A stretch of 64,000 nucleotides of DNA. It comes from DTBU01 sp964568845 (GTDB taxonomy: Archaea; Thermoproteota; CALKCG01; B24). The stretch covers positions 22,544 through 86,543 of the forward strand of contig CAZMSC010000004.1 of the NCBI GenBank assembly GCA_964568845.1, written 5' to 3'. Both the position numbers and the translations under genes were made by a program. The first letter of the stretch is position 1; the number at the start of each line of letters is the position of its first letter. Shown one piece after another: positions 26,712-34,829 of the stretch. The notes beneath the pieces were generated by a model, which did no database searches, was not told the origin of the DNA, and saw only the letters and a list, made by a program, of their open reading frames with translations.

Positions 26712-26713
26712 AA

Positions 26714-27295
26714 CTATATTTCTTCGGGAGATTCAAGTTCTCTTGAAACTTCTTCCATCTTACTCGTTACATGCACTACTTCTATAGATGTCCTAGTAGG
26801 ATGCTTTTGGTCATTGAATGGGCTGTCTGGAGCATAGTGTATCGTACTCTCCTCTCCGGCTTTAACGATGTAAGATGGCACTCTAACTATTCTACTATTA
26901 ACCATTATATGTCCATGCACTATGAACTGCCTAGCTTGATAAATAGTTTTGGCTAAACCGAGCTTATAAACAAGCGTTTGAAGTCTACGGTTTAAAATGT
27001 CTTCCAATGTTAGATCCAGCACGTGGTCTAATGTGGCAGATTCCGAGAGCAAACCCATACGTTTAAGTTTGTCTAGAAGGGTCGTTTCAGCTCTAATTCT
27101 AACATCGTGAGGCTGAGCCAATAAACCTCTAGCTATAGCTCTTATATGTGAAAGCTGAGTTTTATGTCTCCAAAGCTCACGTTTATTTCTGAGGCCATAT
27201 TCACCTAAGTAGCGTAATTCGAGTTGAAGCGTCTGCATATCCCAAGGCTTCTTAGGAGTTTCATACTTCTTACGGCGTCTCTTAGGGTCGCCCAA
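26714..27295 (-). CDS. rpsD: Ribosomal protein uS4
   Basis: Primary 16S-binding protein. Contains an S4 RNA-binding domain (TLVYKLGLAKTIYQARQFIVHGHIMVNSRIV read in pieces) preceded by the archaeal N-terminal region PKKPWDMQTLQLELRYLGEYGLRNKRE. 193 residues; TTG at 27295 shortly after the uS13 stop. Confidence 0.96.
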   Translation of the reverse strand: MGDPKRRRKKYETPKKPWDMQTLQLELRYLGEYGLRNKRELWRHKTQLSHIRAIARGLLAQPHDVRIRAETTLLDKLKRMGLLSESATLDHVLDLTLEDILNRRLQTLVYKLGLAKTIYQARQFIVHGHIMVNSRIVRVPSYIVKAGEESTIHYAPDSPFNDQKHPTRTSIEVVHVTSKMEEVSRELESPEEI

Positions 27296-27306
27296 ATTTC
27301 ACACCT

Positions 27307-27759
27307 CTACGTAACCTTCTTCCTCTGAACACCTACAGTTCTACCAGTTCTACCTGTTGTCCTAGTTTTCTGACCTCTAACCTTTAAGCCTAAGCTATGC
27401 CTCCAACCCTTCCAAGATCGAATACTCTTCATAAAGTCGATGTCTTGCTTAATCCTAAGCTCCAGATCAGAGCCTATTAGATGCAGATCTCTGCCTGTTT
27501 CCAAGTCTTTACGTCTATTAAACATCCAACTTGGAATGTTAAGTTTTGAAGACCCCCTTAAAGCTGCCTCTATTCTTTTAAGTTCTTCATCAGACAACTC
27601 ACCTATACGTCTATTCGGATCTACACCTACACTTCTAGCTATAGCCCAGCCGAGTGTGACACCTATGCCTCTGATTTTCCTAAGAGCATAGGGAACCTTC
27701 TTAAATCCATCTAGGTCTGTATCAATTAAACGTACGATGTATCTGAATCCTTCCGTCAA
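27307..27759 (-). CDS. rpsM: Ribosomal protein uS13
   Basis: Small-subunit head protein. Family blocks: LRKIRGIGVTLGWAIARSVG, DLELRIKQDIDFMKSIRSWKG and the C-terminal RGQKTRTTGRTGRTVGVQRKK. 150 residues, TTG at 27759. A minus-strand TATA-like ACTTATATACC sits at about 27798-27808, so this is probably the promoter for uS13-uS4. Confidence 0.96.
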   Translation of the reverse strand: MTEGFRYIVRLIDTDLDGFKKVPYALRKIRGIGVTLGWAIARSVGVDPNRRIGELSDEELKRIEAALRGSSKLNIPSWMFNRRKDLETGRDLHLIGSDLELRIKQDIDFMKSIRSWKGWRHSLGLKVRGQKTRTTGRTGRTVGVQRKKVT

Positions 27760-27868
27760 ATGCTACACCGCGTGCAGAAAACACATAATTAAACCGGTAT
27801 ATAAGTTTATTTTTAAACTAGTCTTCTCTATTAGACCCCGGCGTTTCTAATAGATGGTTTATAGCGCT
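27760..27868 (-). promoter_or_regulatory. Promoter of uS13-uS4
   Basis: TATA-like TTATATACC (minus strand, about 27798-27806) about 40 bases before the TTG of uS13. The rest is the spacer to the beta-mannosidase stop. Confidence 0.5.
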
Positions 27869-30328
27869 TCACCACTTTAAAAAGCCGTATTCTAAGATTG
27901 ATTTAAATTCATCAACCGTAAGATCTTTCGGAGTTTCGATTAAAATCTCAGCCCTACCGTTTGGAGGAATGCTTAAGTAGTTTTCACTGTATTTCGCATC
28001 GAGATTTCTAAGCTTAACATAAACTCCATAAGCGTAGTTTTTAACGGTTAAAGTCACTTTAAACATTTGTAATCCTAGTTTATCGACTTTAACATTTAAC
28101 ATCGGGTCTGGAAACTCTACATGTTTAAACTCACCAATTAAAACGTCATTAACTACTTTACTCTCGTCAAATGACATTTCTGCAATAGCCACAGCTCCTC
28201 TAAAGTTTTCAACATCCAAAACTAAACATTCTTTCGCAGAGTTTGCTTCAACCTCCAGATCTTCAACAGTCTTACTAAACAATAGTTCACCCGTAAGTTT
28301 TTGAATAGTAAGTTTTAAAACTCCACGTATGCGTTGAAGCGTATCATTCACTATGGAGACCTGAAGGCTTTGCCCTCTTAAGTTTAACGCGATGTAAATA
28401 GGGCTGAAAGCCCTCTTAACGTAGTAGTAGGCGGGTTTAGGTCTAAAGTAGTAGTCTATAAGGCTCCAGCTTATAACAGGCCAACAATCATTGATCTGCC
28501 ATATGAGACAACCACTCGTTTTAAACATCCTGCTTCTCCAATGGGATATGGCGGTTTTTAAAGCCTCTCCCTGATTAAGCTGCGTCAGGTAGATGAATTT
28601 TTCAATATTCTCTGGAACCCTAAAGTGACCCGCTAAAAACCTATATAGTCTTTCAGTCCCCTCATACATCTTGTTGTGCCACTCCATAACTTGACTTTGA
28701 ACCCATCTATCTTCTTCAGCTGTAAAAGATTTAACGGTCTCCATACATGGAAAGGCTTGAAAACCAAATTCGCTGATGAACCTACCATTATCCCACAAGT
28801 AGGCTTTCCAATCCCTCCACCCACTCCACACATCCCAACTGTGTCTATCTCCTTCCCTAGGACTATTGGGGTCGTCTCCCCCATATGGACTACTAGGCCA
28901 GTATGGTCTAGTAGGGTCAAGCAGTTTGACGATCTCAGGAATAACCTTATGGTAGATCTTCTCACCATAGAATCTATCCCTCGCCCACCACTTAGCTTTA
29001 AAACCCCAGTCATTCTCGTTGTTTCCACACCATAATACTATAGACGGATGGTTTCTAAGCCTCTTAACATTCTCTTCAACCTCTTTTTCAACAGAAACTA
29101 TGAAGAAGTCCTCTTCAGGATACTCTCCACATGCGAACATAAAGTCATGCCAAACCATTATACCGAGTTCGTCGCATAAATCATAGAAATCATCAGCTTC
29201 ATACACTCCTCCACCCCATATTCTAAGCATGTTCATATTTGCCTTGGAAGCCGCCTCTAAAAGCCTTCTGTAGACTTCTTTATCAACTCTAGGTAGGAAG
29301 CTGTCCGCTGGAACCCAGTTAGCGCCTTTACAAAAAACACGTATACCGTTAATTTTAAATATGAAGCACTCACCCTCTTCATCCTTAGTCCTTTGAAGCT
29401 CAACGGATCTGATGCCAAACCTAACACTACGACTATCTAAGACGTTTGCATCGCTTAGAAGAAGAACATCGAGCATGTATAGATGTTGAGCGCCGTATCC
29501 CCTTGGATACCAAAGCCTAGGCTTTTTAACTTTAAGCTCAGAACTGAAAACGTTCAATCCTTCCCTAGCCAATCCTTCTACACATACCTCAACATCCTCC
29601 CCTCCAATTTTAAAAAGTAGTTTAACACGACTCGACTTAACACAGTAGACTTCGGCCTCAACTTTAACCAAAGCCTCTTCTTCTGAAATCTTAATAGGGA
29701 GCGCTGAGACATAGCCTAATCTGGCTTCATCGTAGGCCAGTAGTTCAACATCTCTCCATATACCGGTAGTCGGCAACCTCGGACCCCAATCCCATCCAAA
29801 CGAATATTGAGCCTTCCTACCATAGACTCTGGCCGTGTAGAATGCAGCCCATAATTTCCCGTATTTGGATTCCAACATCTCCATAACCCTCGACGGAGAC
29901 TTAAATCTAATGACTAGCATGTTTTTCCCGGGTTTTATAAGCCCGTGGACTTTGAAAACCCATGGATGGAACATGTTGTGTGCCTCACCGAGCTTTACAC
30001 CGTTAAGCCAAACTTCTGCATAAGTATCTAAACCGTGGAAGACAAGTTCTAGACATCTCTTACTGGCTATGCCTTCTGAAACTTCGAAGTCTTTAACATA
30101 TAACCAATCCTTTCCTTCAACCCATGAAGCTTCAAGCTCATTCATCTTGTAGAAGGGGTCTGAAATCACGCCGTTTTTCATGAGATCTAGGTGAACTACG
30201 CCTGGAACATCGGCCTTCATCCATTCTCCAGTAGTCAGATCTAACTTTGAAAAATCTACATATTCGTCGAATTCCAGCTTCTTAAAAAACCAAACACCGT
30301 TAAGAGAGGTTCTTACGATAGACATCAT
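27869..30328 (-). CDS. Beta-mannosidase, family GH2
   Basis: Removes terminal beta-mannose from oligosaccharides. The 819-residue protein has the GH2 sugar-binding domain (LVFHGLDTYAEVWLNGVKLGEAHNMF in pieces), two Ig-like domains and a TIM barrel. The acid/base glutamate is in WCGNNEND and the nucleophile in ISEFGFQAFP, both characteristic of beta-mannosidases. No signal peptide, so intracellular. ATG ATG at the start; either is possible. A TATA-like AATTTAAATATAA lies at about 30350-30362 on this strand. A Gfo/Idh/MocA dehydrogenase follows divergently. Confidence 0.94.
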   Translation of the reverse strand: MMSIVRTSLNGVWFFKKLEFDEYVDFSKLDLTTGEWMKADVPGVVHLDLMKNGVISDPFYKMNELEASWVEGKDWLYVKDFEVSEGIASKRCLELVFHGLDTYAEVWLNGVKLGEAHNMFHPWVFKVHGLIKPGKNMLVIRFKSPSRVMEMLESKYGKLWAAFYTARVYGRKAQYSFGWDWGPRLPTTGIWRDVELLAYDEARLGYVSALPIKISEEEALVKVEAEVYCVKSSRVKLLFKIGGEDVEVCVEGLAREGLNVFSSELKVKKPRLWYPRGYGAQHLYMLDVLLLSDANVLDSRSVRFGIRSVELQRTKDEEGECFIFKINGIRVFCKGANWVPADSFLPRVDKEVYRRLLEAASKANMNMLRIWGGGVYEADDFYDLCDELGIMVWHDFMFACGEYPEEDFFIVSVEKEVEENVKRLRNHPSIVLWCGNNENDWGFKAKWWARDRFYGEKIYHKVIPEIVKLLDPTRPYWPSSPYGGDDPNSPREGDRHSWDVWSGWRDWKAYLWDNGRFISEFGFQAFPCMETVKSFTAEEDRWVQSQVMEWHNKMYEGTERLYRFLAGHFRVPENIEKFIYLTQLNQGEALKTAISHWRSRMFKTSGCLIWQINDCWPVISWSLIDYYFRPKPAYYYVKRAFSPIYIALNLRGQSLQVSIVNDTLQRIRGVLKLTIQKLTGELLFSKTVEDLEVEANSAKECLVLDVENFRGAVAIAEMSFDESKVVNDVLIGEFKHVEFPDPMLNVKVDKLGLQMFKVTLTVKNYAYGVYVKLRNLDAKYSENYLSIPPNGRAEILIETPKDLTVDEFKSILEYGFLKW

Positions 30329-30557
30329 TATACGGTAGTATTGAATCGAATTTAAATATAACCACTTTTAAAGTCTTAACTTCTACCGTTAGAGAACTCT
30401 AAAACTCCTCTTGATTGTTGGAGCCTACCCTTCAGCTTCAACCCCTTACCTCTATTAAACTTCGCCATGTTCGTTGAGCGTAAGTGAAGATTGAAGATTA
30501 AGTGTAAAGATTCTAAGTTTAAAGGCTTCGGCACACTATACAGCTTAAGGTGGTAAG
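30329..30557. other. Divergent spacer
   Basis: Holds the A+T-rich promoter of the beta-mannosidase gene near 30350 and the upstream region of the dehydrogenase gene (AAGGTGG at 30549-30555 is its likely ribosome-binding site). No RNA gene recognised. Confidence 0.4.
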
Positions 30558-31589
30558 TTGAGTAAAATTAAGCTAGGATTTATAGGGTGCGGTTCTCATT
30601 CAACGGAAAACCTATACCCATGTTTAAGGTATTTTACGGATAAAATCGAGCTTGTAGCAACATGCGACATCGATGTGGAGAGGGCGGAGAGAAACGCTAG
30701 ATTGTTCGGGTTTAGTAGATGGTATAAAGACTATAGGCAGATGGTCGAGACGGAAGACTTAGACGGAGTTTTCGTAGTCGGCCATCCAAATATGCATTAT
30801 GAGGTTGGCCTTGAATGTCTGAAATCTGGAATCCACGTATTTGTAGAGAAGCCGCCGGCACTAAATTCAGACCAAGCATACAAGCTTTTAGAGGCATCTA
30901 GGGAATACGGCAGATTTGCAATGGTTGCTTTTATGAAGAGGTTTTCAGTAGGCTATAGACTTGCCAAAACGATTGTAAGTAAACTAGAGCAGGGTAGAAT
31001 TGCTCACGTATCGACTAAATTCGCCAACGGACCGTATGGATCTATATGGGGTATAACGCCGCCAGCTAAAGCATTTTTAATAGGTCAAGCCGTCCACCAC
31101 TTCGACCTTGTAAGATTTCTAGTTGGGGAAGTTGAGGAAGTTTACGCTAAACTTCACACATTAACCGATGTTAAGTTCTCATTTTCAATACTTTTAACTT
31201 TTGAAAACGGTGCGACTGGTGTTATGAACCTTAATTCGTGTCAATCATGGTCTAAAATAGACGAATACGTAGAAGTTACATGTGATGAATCGTTCGTATT
31301 TATCGATGATATGGCTTCTCAAGTCAAGTATTACCCGAGGGGTTTATGGATTGAAACAGAGGGCTTTAAAGCTGCGAATCAGGGATACTTTTGGGAGATA
31401 AACCACTTGCCTAGTGTAGAGTATCAGAGTAGATACCTCAGGGGATACTATGGTGAAATCGAGCATTTTATAGATTCCATTTTGAAAAATAGACCCCCAA
31501 AACCAGACATAGAAGACGGGTTTAAAGCAGTTAGACTAGCTGAAGCTGTATGGAAGAGTGTTTGCGAAGGAAGAGCGGTAAGCATTTAA
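30558..31589 (+). CDS. Gfo/Idh/MocA family oxidoreductase
   Basis: NAD(P)-dependent sugar or polyol dehydrogenase. Rossmann motif GFIGCGSHSTENLYP at residue 7, the conserved HVFVEKPPAL (catalytic lysine) near 95, and a C-terminal alpha/beta domain with AVHHFDLVRFLVGEV. 343 residues, TTG start preceded by AAGGTGG. Substrate unknown; adjacent beta-mannosidase suggests carbohydrate use. Confidence 0.88.
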   Translation: MSKIKLGFIGCGSHSTENLYPCLRYFTDKIELVATCDIDVERAERNARLFGFSRWYKDYRQMVETEDLDGVFVVGHPNMHYEVGLECLKSGIHVFVEKPPALNSDQAYKLLEASREYGRFAMVAFMKRFSVGYRLAKTIVSKLEQGRIAHVSTKFANGPYGSIWGITPPAKAFLIGQAVHHFDLVRFLVGEVEEVYAKLHTLTDVKFSFSILLTFENGATGVMNLNSCQSWSKIDEYVEVTCDESFVFIDDMASQVKYYPRGLWIETEGFKAANQGYFWEINHLPSVEYQSRYLRGYYGEIEHFIDSILKNRPPKPDIEDGFKAVRLAEAVWKSVCEGRAVSI

Positions 31590-31625
31590 TAGTTCAATTG
31601 AATGTAGTTACTAGGTATAATTTAG

Positions 31626-32153
31626 GTGTTTGATTTGGTTTACGTAATAGTAATCTGTGAAAGGGGGGAAAGCTTCATGGTTTTAAGGGAGGTCAGCGAT
31701 TTAGGCGAGTTCAAAGAAACTGGTTTTAGAGATGTTTTACAAGGCCAAGTCGATGATTTAGAAGCGTTTTTAGAAGAACTGTATAAGAGGCAAATTATGA
31801 ACGTGAGCCGTGTAATACCAGTAGAGGAATTCTTCAGATTTAAACCGGAAAACTTACTAGAAATATTGAAGGAAAAAGTTAGGTGTTTAACAGATAGGAT
31901 TGGAGAGGGTGAAAGCTTCTGCGTAAGAGTTGAACGTAGGGGATTCAAGGGGGCCATTTCCAGTAGCGATTTGGAGAGAAATCTAGGAGGATATATATGG
32001 CAACTTTTAAAAGACAAGTATGGAAAACCCCCGAGGGTTGATTTGACAAATCCAGATAAACTGATATCCATTCAAACCATAGGTGGATTATGTGGAATAA
32101 CGTTAATAGATCGGAGGCTTAGAGAGAAGTATCCCATCGTTAAAGTTAAGTAG
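31626..32153 (+). CDS. THUMP-domain protein
   Basis: Small RNA-binding protein of the THUMP family, which acts in tRNA modification. Recognised from the THUMP core: GESFCVRVERRGFKG, ERNLGGYIWQLLKDKYG, RVDLTNPDKLISIQTIGG and CGITLIDR. There is no catalytic domain, so it resembles the stand-alone Tan1-like THUMP proteins needed for acetylation of cytidine in tRNA. 175 residues from GTG at 31626; TTG at 31635 is an alternative. It follows the dehydrogenase gene after 36 bases. Confidence 0.75.
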   Translation: MFDLVYVIVICERGESFMVLREVSDLGEFKETGFRDVLQGQVDDLEAFLEELYKRQIMNVSRVIPVEEFFRFKPENLLEILKEKVRCLTDRIGEGESFCVRVERRGFKGAISSSDLERNLGGYIWQLLKDKYGKPPRVDLTNPDKLISIQTIGGLCGITLIDRRLREKYPIVKVK

Positions 32154-32231
32154 GGAAAAGCATAGTGAATCAGCAAGTCTTTCTGGTCAAAACACCATCA
32201 AAACTTCACTTGAGAAATAAAATATTAAGAA

Positions 32232-32720
32232 CTAAAGCTTATAACCTATCTTCCTCAGGAACTTCTTCCTTTCTTCAACGTCTTCTTCCTTCTCGACCCC
32301 CTTTGTTTTAAAGCCGTCTATAACGCCCAGTATCCCCCTACCCTGATCCGTTTCAGCCACTACTACCTGTAGCGGGTTAGACGTAGCGGCTATTATTCTA
32401 CAGACTTCGGGAACATGTTTAATAGCATTAAGCACGTTTATAGGATATGCGTCTCTAAGATATATGATGAAAACGTGGCCGCAACCAATTTTTAAAGCAT
32501 TATCAACCGCAAGTTTCTTCAACTCATCGTCGTTACCACTTACTCTAATTAGGCATGGTCCACTAGCTTCATTGAAAGCTAATCCGAATTTCACAGTCGG
32601 AGTGGAATTTACTAAAGCTTCATGCAGGTCCTCAACAGTCTTTATGAAATGGGCCTGTCCAATTATAACATTCACATTTTTAGGGACATCCAACGTTACA
32701 ACTTCAGTTTTTAGCTCCAA
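32232..32720 (-). CDS. Adenosine-specific kinase-like protein (DUF355)
   Basis: Member of the archaeal family named adenosine-specific kinase from structural and ligand-binding work. Conserved blocks: NVIIGQAHFIKTVEDLHEALV, KFGLAFNEASG, RVSGNDDEL, GCGHVFIIYLRDAYPINVLN and ATSNPLQVVVAETDQGRGILGVIDG (in pieces). I chose TTG at 32720 (162 residues), with CAGGGGCG 8 bases upstream; the frame is open to an ATG at 32828, but that extension is not family-like. Confidence 0.85.
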   Translation of the reverse strand: MELKTEVVTLDVPKNVNVIIGQAHFIKTVEDLHEALVNSTPTVKFGLAFNEASGPCLIRVSGNDDELKKLAVDNALKIGCGHVFIIYLRDAYPINVLNAIKHVPEVCRIIAATSNPLQVVVAETDQGRGILGVIDGFKTKGVEKEEDVEERKKFLRKIGYKL

Positions 32721-32920
32721 GACTAGACGCCCCTGAAAAATATCAATTCTAACAAACATATTAAAATTGCTTTTGCCGAACAAATAGACGCTCAATTGAC
32801 TGCGACCACCTTGTAGAATAAAAGACATACATATGTATAGAAGGTAGTAAAAGTATGTACTTTTAAGATAAGCTTAAAAGTATCCACGTTCACAATTCTC
32901 CAGATTCATTAGGCGATCAC

Positions 32921-33613
32921 TTGAATTTTAAAATCAGATTGCTACTGATACTGTTAATCGTAGTGATTTTAGGGTTAGGAATTAGAATCGCATATAGAGA
33001 TGTTGAAAAATTTATAATTTATGGTTCTCCAGCGTACAAGGGATTCGGCATCTTTATCCTATGTTTTATAGGAAGTGCATCTCCAATCATTCCAATACCT
33101 TATACAGCCGTAATCCTAATTTTAGCTGCATCCGTACCAGGTCTCAACTTAGTCGAAATAGCGATATGGGGAGGCTTAGGATCAGGATTGGGACAGACTA
33201 CAAGCTGGATTGTGGGCAAGTATATAGGTAAAGGTGTCAGATCGCCTAAGTACGAGAAACGGCTTAAAATTTTAGCAACTCTAACTCAGAGGTATGGTCT
33301 GATCATTTCCTTCGCAATATTTGTATTTGCACTTACACCTTTACCAGACAGCATCCTATTCATAATACTGGGTACTATAAACTACAACCTAATATACGTA
33401 TTGGTGCCAGCCATACTGGGTAAGATCGCCATGATTTACATAATCGGTCTATTCGGTAGAATCGTAGGTGAAAGGCTACCTTTCTGGTTCTCCTTCCTCT
33501 TAACAATACTTCTCACCATCATGTTTATAGCTATCGTTGAATTCGTAGACTGGGAGAGACTGGCTAAAAAATACTTTAAGACTCTCTTCTTTAAAGAAAA
33601 TGGGAAAGATTAG
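32921..33613 (+). CDS. DedA/VTT-domain membrane protein
   Basis: Polytopic membrane protein of 230 residues with about five to six hydrophobic segments. The VTT-type features are the re-entrant region IGSASPIIPIPYTAVILILAAS (in pieces), the glycine-rich GGLGSGLGQTTSWIVGKYIGK and FALTPLPDSILFIILG. Family members move or scramble lipids or carriers; the substrate here is unknown. TTG start at 32921; a small TATA-like stretch is near 32870. Confidence 0.8.
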   Translation: MNFKIRLLLILLIVVILGLGIRIAYRDVEKFIIYGSPAYKGFGIFILCFIGSASPIIPIPYTAVILILAASVPGLNLVEIAIWGGLGSGLGQTTSWIVGKYIGKGVRSPKYEKRLKILATLTQRYGLIISFAIFVFALTPLPDSILFIILGTINYNLIYVLVPAILGKIAMIYIIGLFGRIVGERLPFWFSFLLTILLTIMFIAIVEFVDWERLAKKYFKTLFFKENGKD

Positions 33614-33807
33614 AGCGGTTCCGGAAATCGAATATTTGCCATTTTTCCCAGGGATGCCCTTATTCTATTCGTATGGGTAAGTTTCCATATTCCCATATGA
33701 TTCTAGTGACGCATCTGGATTTCAAAGGTTGGATCCTCTAGGGGCTTAGTAGAAGCTTTACAGTTCTCCTTTTTCACCTTGAGGAGATAACTGATTGTTT
33801 ATTGATG

Positions 33808-33829
33808 AAAATGTAGACAAAATGTAGAC
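33808..33829. repeat. Tandem 11-base direct repeat
   Basis: Two perfect head-to-tail copies of AAAATGTAGAC, with a 9-base inverted copy (GTCTACATT) at 33886-33894. Such an arrangement upstream of a small gene run could be a regulator or replication-protein site. Confidence 0.6.
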
Positions 33830-33913
33830 ATATAGTATAGTGGGGGAAGAGTAGTTAAGTAACGGCAGTTAAACCAGCGGTTAAAGTCTACATTCGACTT
33901 CAGAGATCCATAG

Positions 33914-34036
33914 ATGAAGACTGAAGAGATAAAGGCTTTAGACCCAGATATGTAGCTTGAAGAAGAAGTTCTAAAAGCCCTGAAAGAACTCCCACTCTTA
34001 GTTGAATCAGGGGGGAGATTCCAATGCGTGGCATAA
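33914..34036 (+). pseudogene. Small ORF a with in-frame TAG
   Basis: ATG at 33914, then an in-frame TAG at 33953-33955, then an open acidic/leucine-rich stretch beginning LEEEVLKALKELPLLVES and ending TAA at 34036. If the TAG were read, the product would be 40 residues. The downstream part overlaps the next frame's ATG by 13 bases, as in coupled genes. I take it as a decayed gene; no family recognised. Confidence 0.35.
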
Positions 34037-34146
34037 GACTGGGGGATTTACAATGGGGTTATGGAATAAGCCGAAGATATTTCATGGAAGATTTATGGAA
34101 AAAATCCATAGAGATATCATGGAAAAACCTAGGGGAGGGGGTCTAA
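34024..34146 (+). CDS. Small ORF b, unknown
   Basis: A 40-residue frame (begins MRGIRLGDLQWGYGISRR) with GGGGGGAGA as a strong ribosome-binding site about 7 bases before the ATG. It contains MEDLWKKS and ends WKNLGEGV. A related but broken stretch (RDLWK) lies upstream of copy 2 at about 53.6 kb. No family recognised. It ends with TAA directly abutting the next frame, in the same phase. Confidence 0.4.
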   Translation: MRGIRLGDLQWGYGISRRYFMEDLWKKSIEISWKNLGEGV

Positions 34147-34407
34147 ACGACCAAGATCTACGTTAAAATCCTGTTTCCGGTCGAGTTTGAACGTGAGCGC
34201 GAGGAGCTCTACAGGGTGTTGAAGGACGCTTTAAAGCGTGCTGAACGTATAGCTAACGATGAGAGAGTTAAGGTAAAGACAAGGCTTGAAGCCTTCAGGC
34301 TTGTAGGATACATAGCAAGCATAATTGCAGGCATTTTGAAAGACTTCCAGCTCGACGAGATCGAACGCGAGCTTACGGAGCTGGAGGAAGATGTGAAAAA
34401 CACCTAG
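34147..34407 (+). CDS. Small ORF c, charged coiled-coil-like protein
   Basis: An 86-codon frame directly after the TAA of ORF b, in the same phase. The first codon is ACG, placed 8 bases after GGAGG; the first canonical start is an internal GTG at 34216, which would give 63 residues. The protein is highly charged (FEREREELYRVLKDALKR) with a short apolar helix (GYIASIIAGILKDF) and acidic end. Homology with copy 2 begins before the GTG (KIYVKI against RIYLHV), so the coding region includes the upstream part. Unknown function. Confidence 0.5.
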   Translation, partial: TTKIYVKILFPVEFEREREELYRVLKDALKRAERIANDERVKVKTRLEAFRLVGYIASIIAGILKDFQLDEIERELTELEEDVKNT

Positions 34408-34428
34408 GAGGGGGTCTAAACGTCCATA

Positions 34429-34515
34429 GTGAAATCCATACAAACATTCATAGAGGCTGGATTCAAATACGTAACCGCCTTCAACGGAATAATGCTATTC
34501 AGAAAACGCAGGTGA
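34429..34515 (+). CDS. Small ORF d, unknown
   Basis: A 28-residue frame from GTG at 34429 (or 31 from an ACG at 34420). It begins KSIQTFIEAGFKYVTAFNG and ends LFRKRR. The same leader as ORF c (GGAGGGGGTCTAAACG) precedes it. Copy 2 has VEAGFKYIVW in the matching place. Unknown function. Confidence 0.4.
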   Translation: MKSIQTFIEAGFKYVTAFNGIMLFRKRR

Positions 34516-34792
34516 TAACGTTTTGCGGGGGAGTTTAATGTTTCAGACTATACTTTAACATTGAGTGCATAGGTTTTGTAAACGCTACAGCGTACATCTA
34601 AACCCATGTTACGCATTCTACGTTCAAAACTCCCCCTAGATAGATGGTTTAAATATATGAGCCAAGGTATTCTATCGGCAACGTCCCCTTTCAAAGTTAA
34701 GTAACCCTTTCAGCCACATCCATACGCGACCAAATAGCATCATAGAGAACGGCGTTTAAGAATTTTTAACATTGTAAACGACTGACGTAACG

Positions 34793-34804
34793 CTTTTAAG
34801 TATA
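34793..34804 (+). promoter_or_regulatory. FEN1 promoter
   Basis: TATA-like CTTTTAAGTATA centred about 31 bases before the TTG start predicts a transcript starting within a few bases of the codon, so a nearly leaderless mRNA. Confidence 0.55.
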
Positions 34805-34829
34805 CGTGTGAAATCTATTTCAGTAGACT

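Larger units (their letters stand above)
33614..34829. mobile_element. Decayed small-ORF element, copy 1
   Basis: About 1.2 kb between a membrane protein gene and FEN1. It holds two direct 11-base repeats (AAAATGTAGAC, 33808-33829) with an inverted partial copy GTCTACATT at 33886-33894, then a close-packed run of small plus-strand frames (33914-34515), described separately. A diverged, partly deleted relative of the last two frames lies on the minus strand at 53.3-53.6 kb. No integrase or transposase is visible. Outer limits are not defined; from 34516 to the FEN1 promoter at 34793 I see nothing. Confidence 0.5.

Noticed and set aside
28633..29035. Overlapping frames on both strands (131 and 119 codons)
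   Set aside because: Both fall inside the GH2 beta-mannosidase and lack protein-family features.
33953..33955. TAG as pyrrolysine
   Set aside because: Only one weak small ORF supports it and no pyl genes are visible; a nonsense mutation in a relic is simpler.
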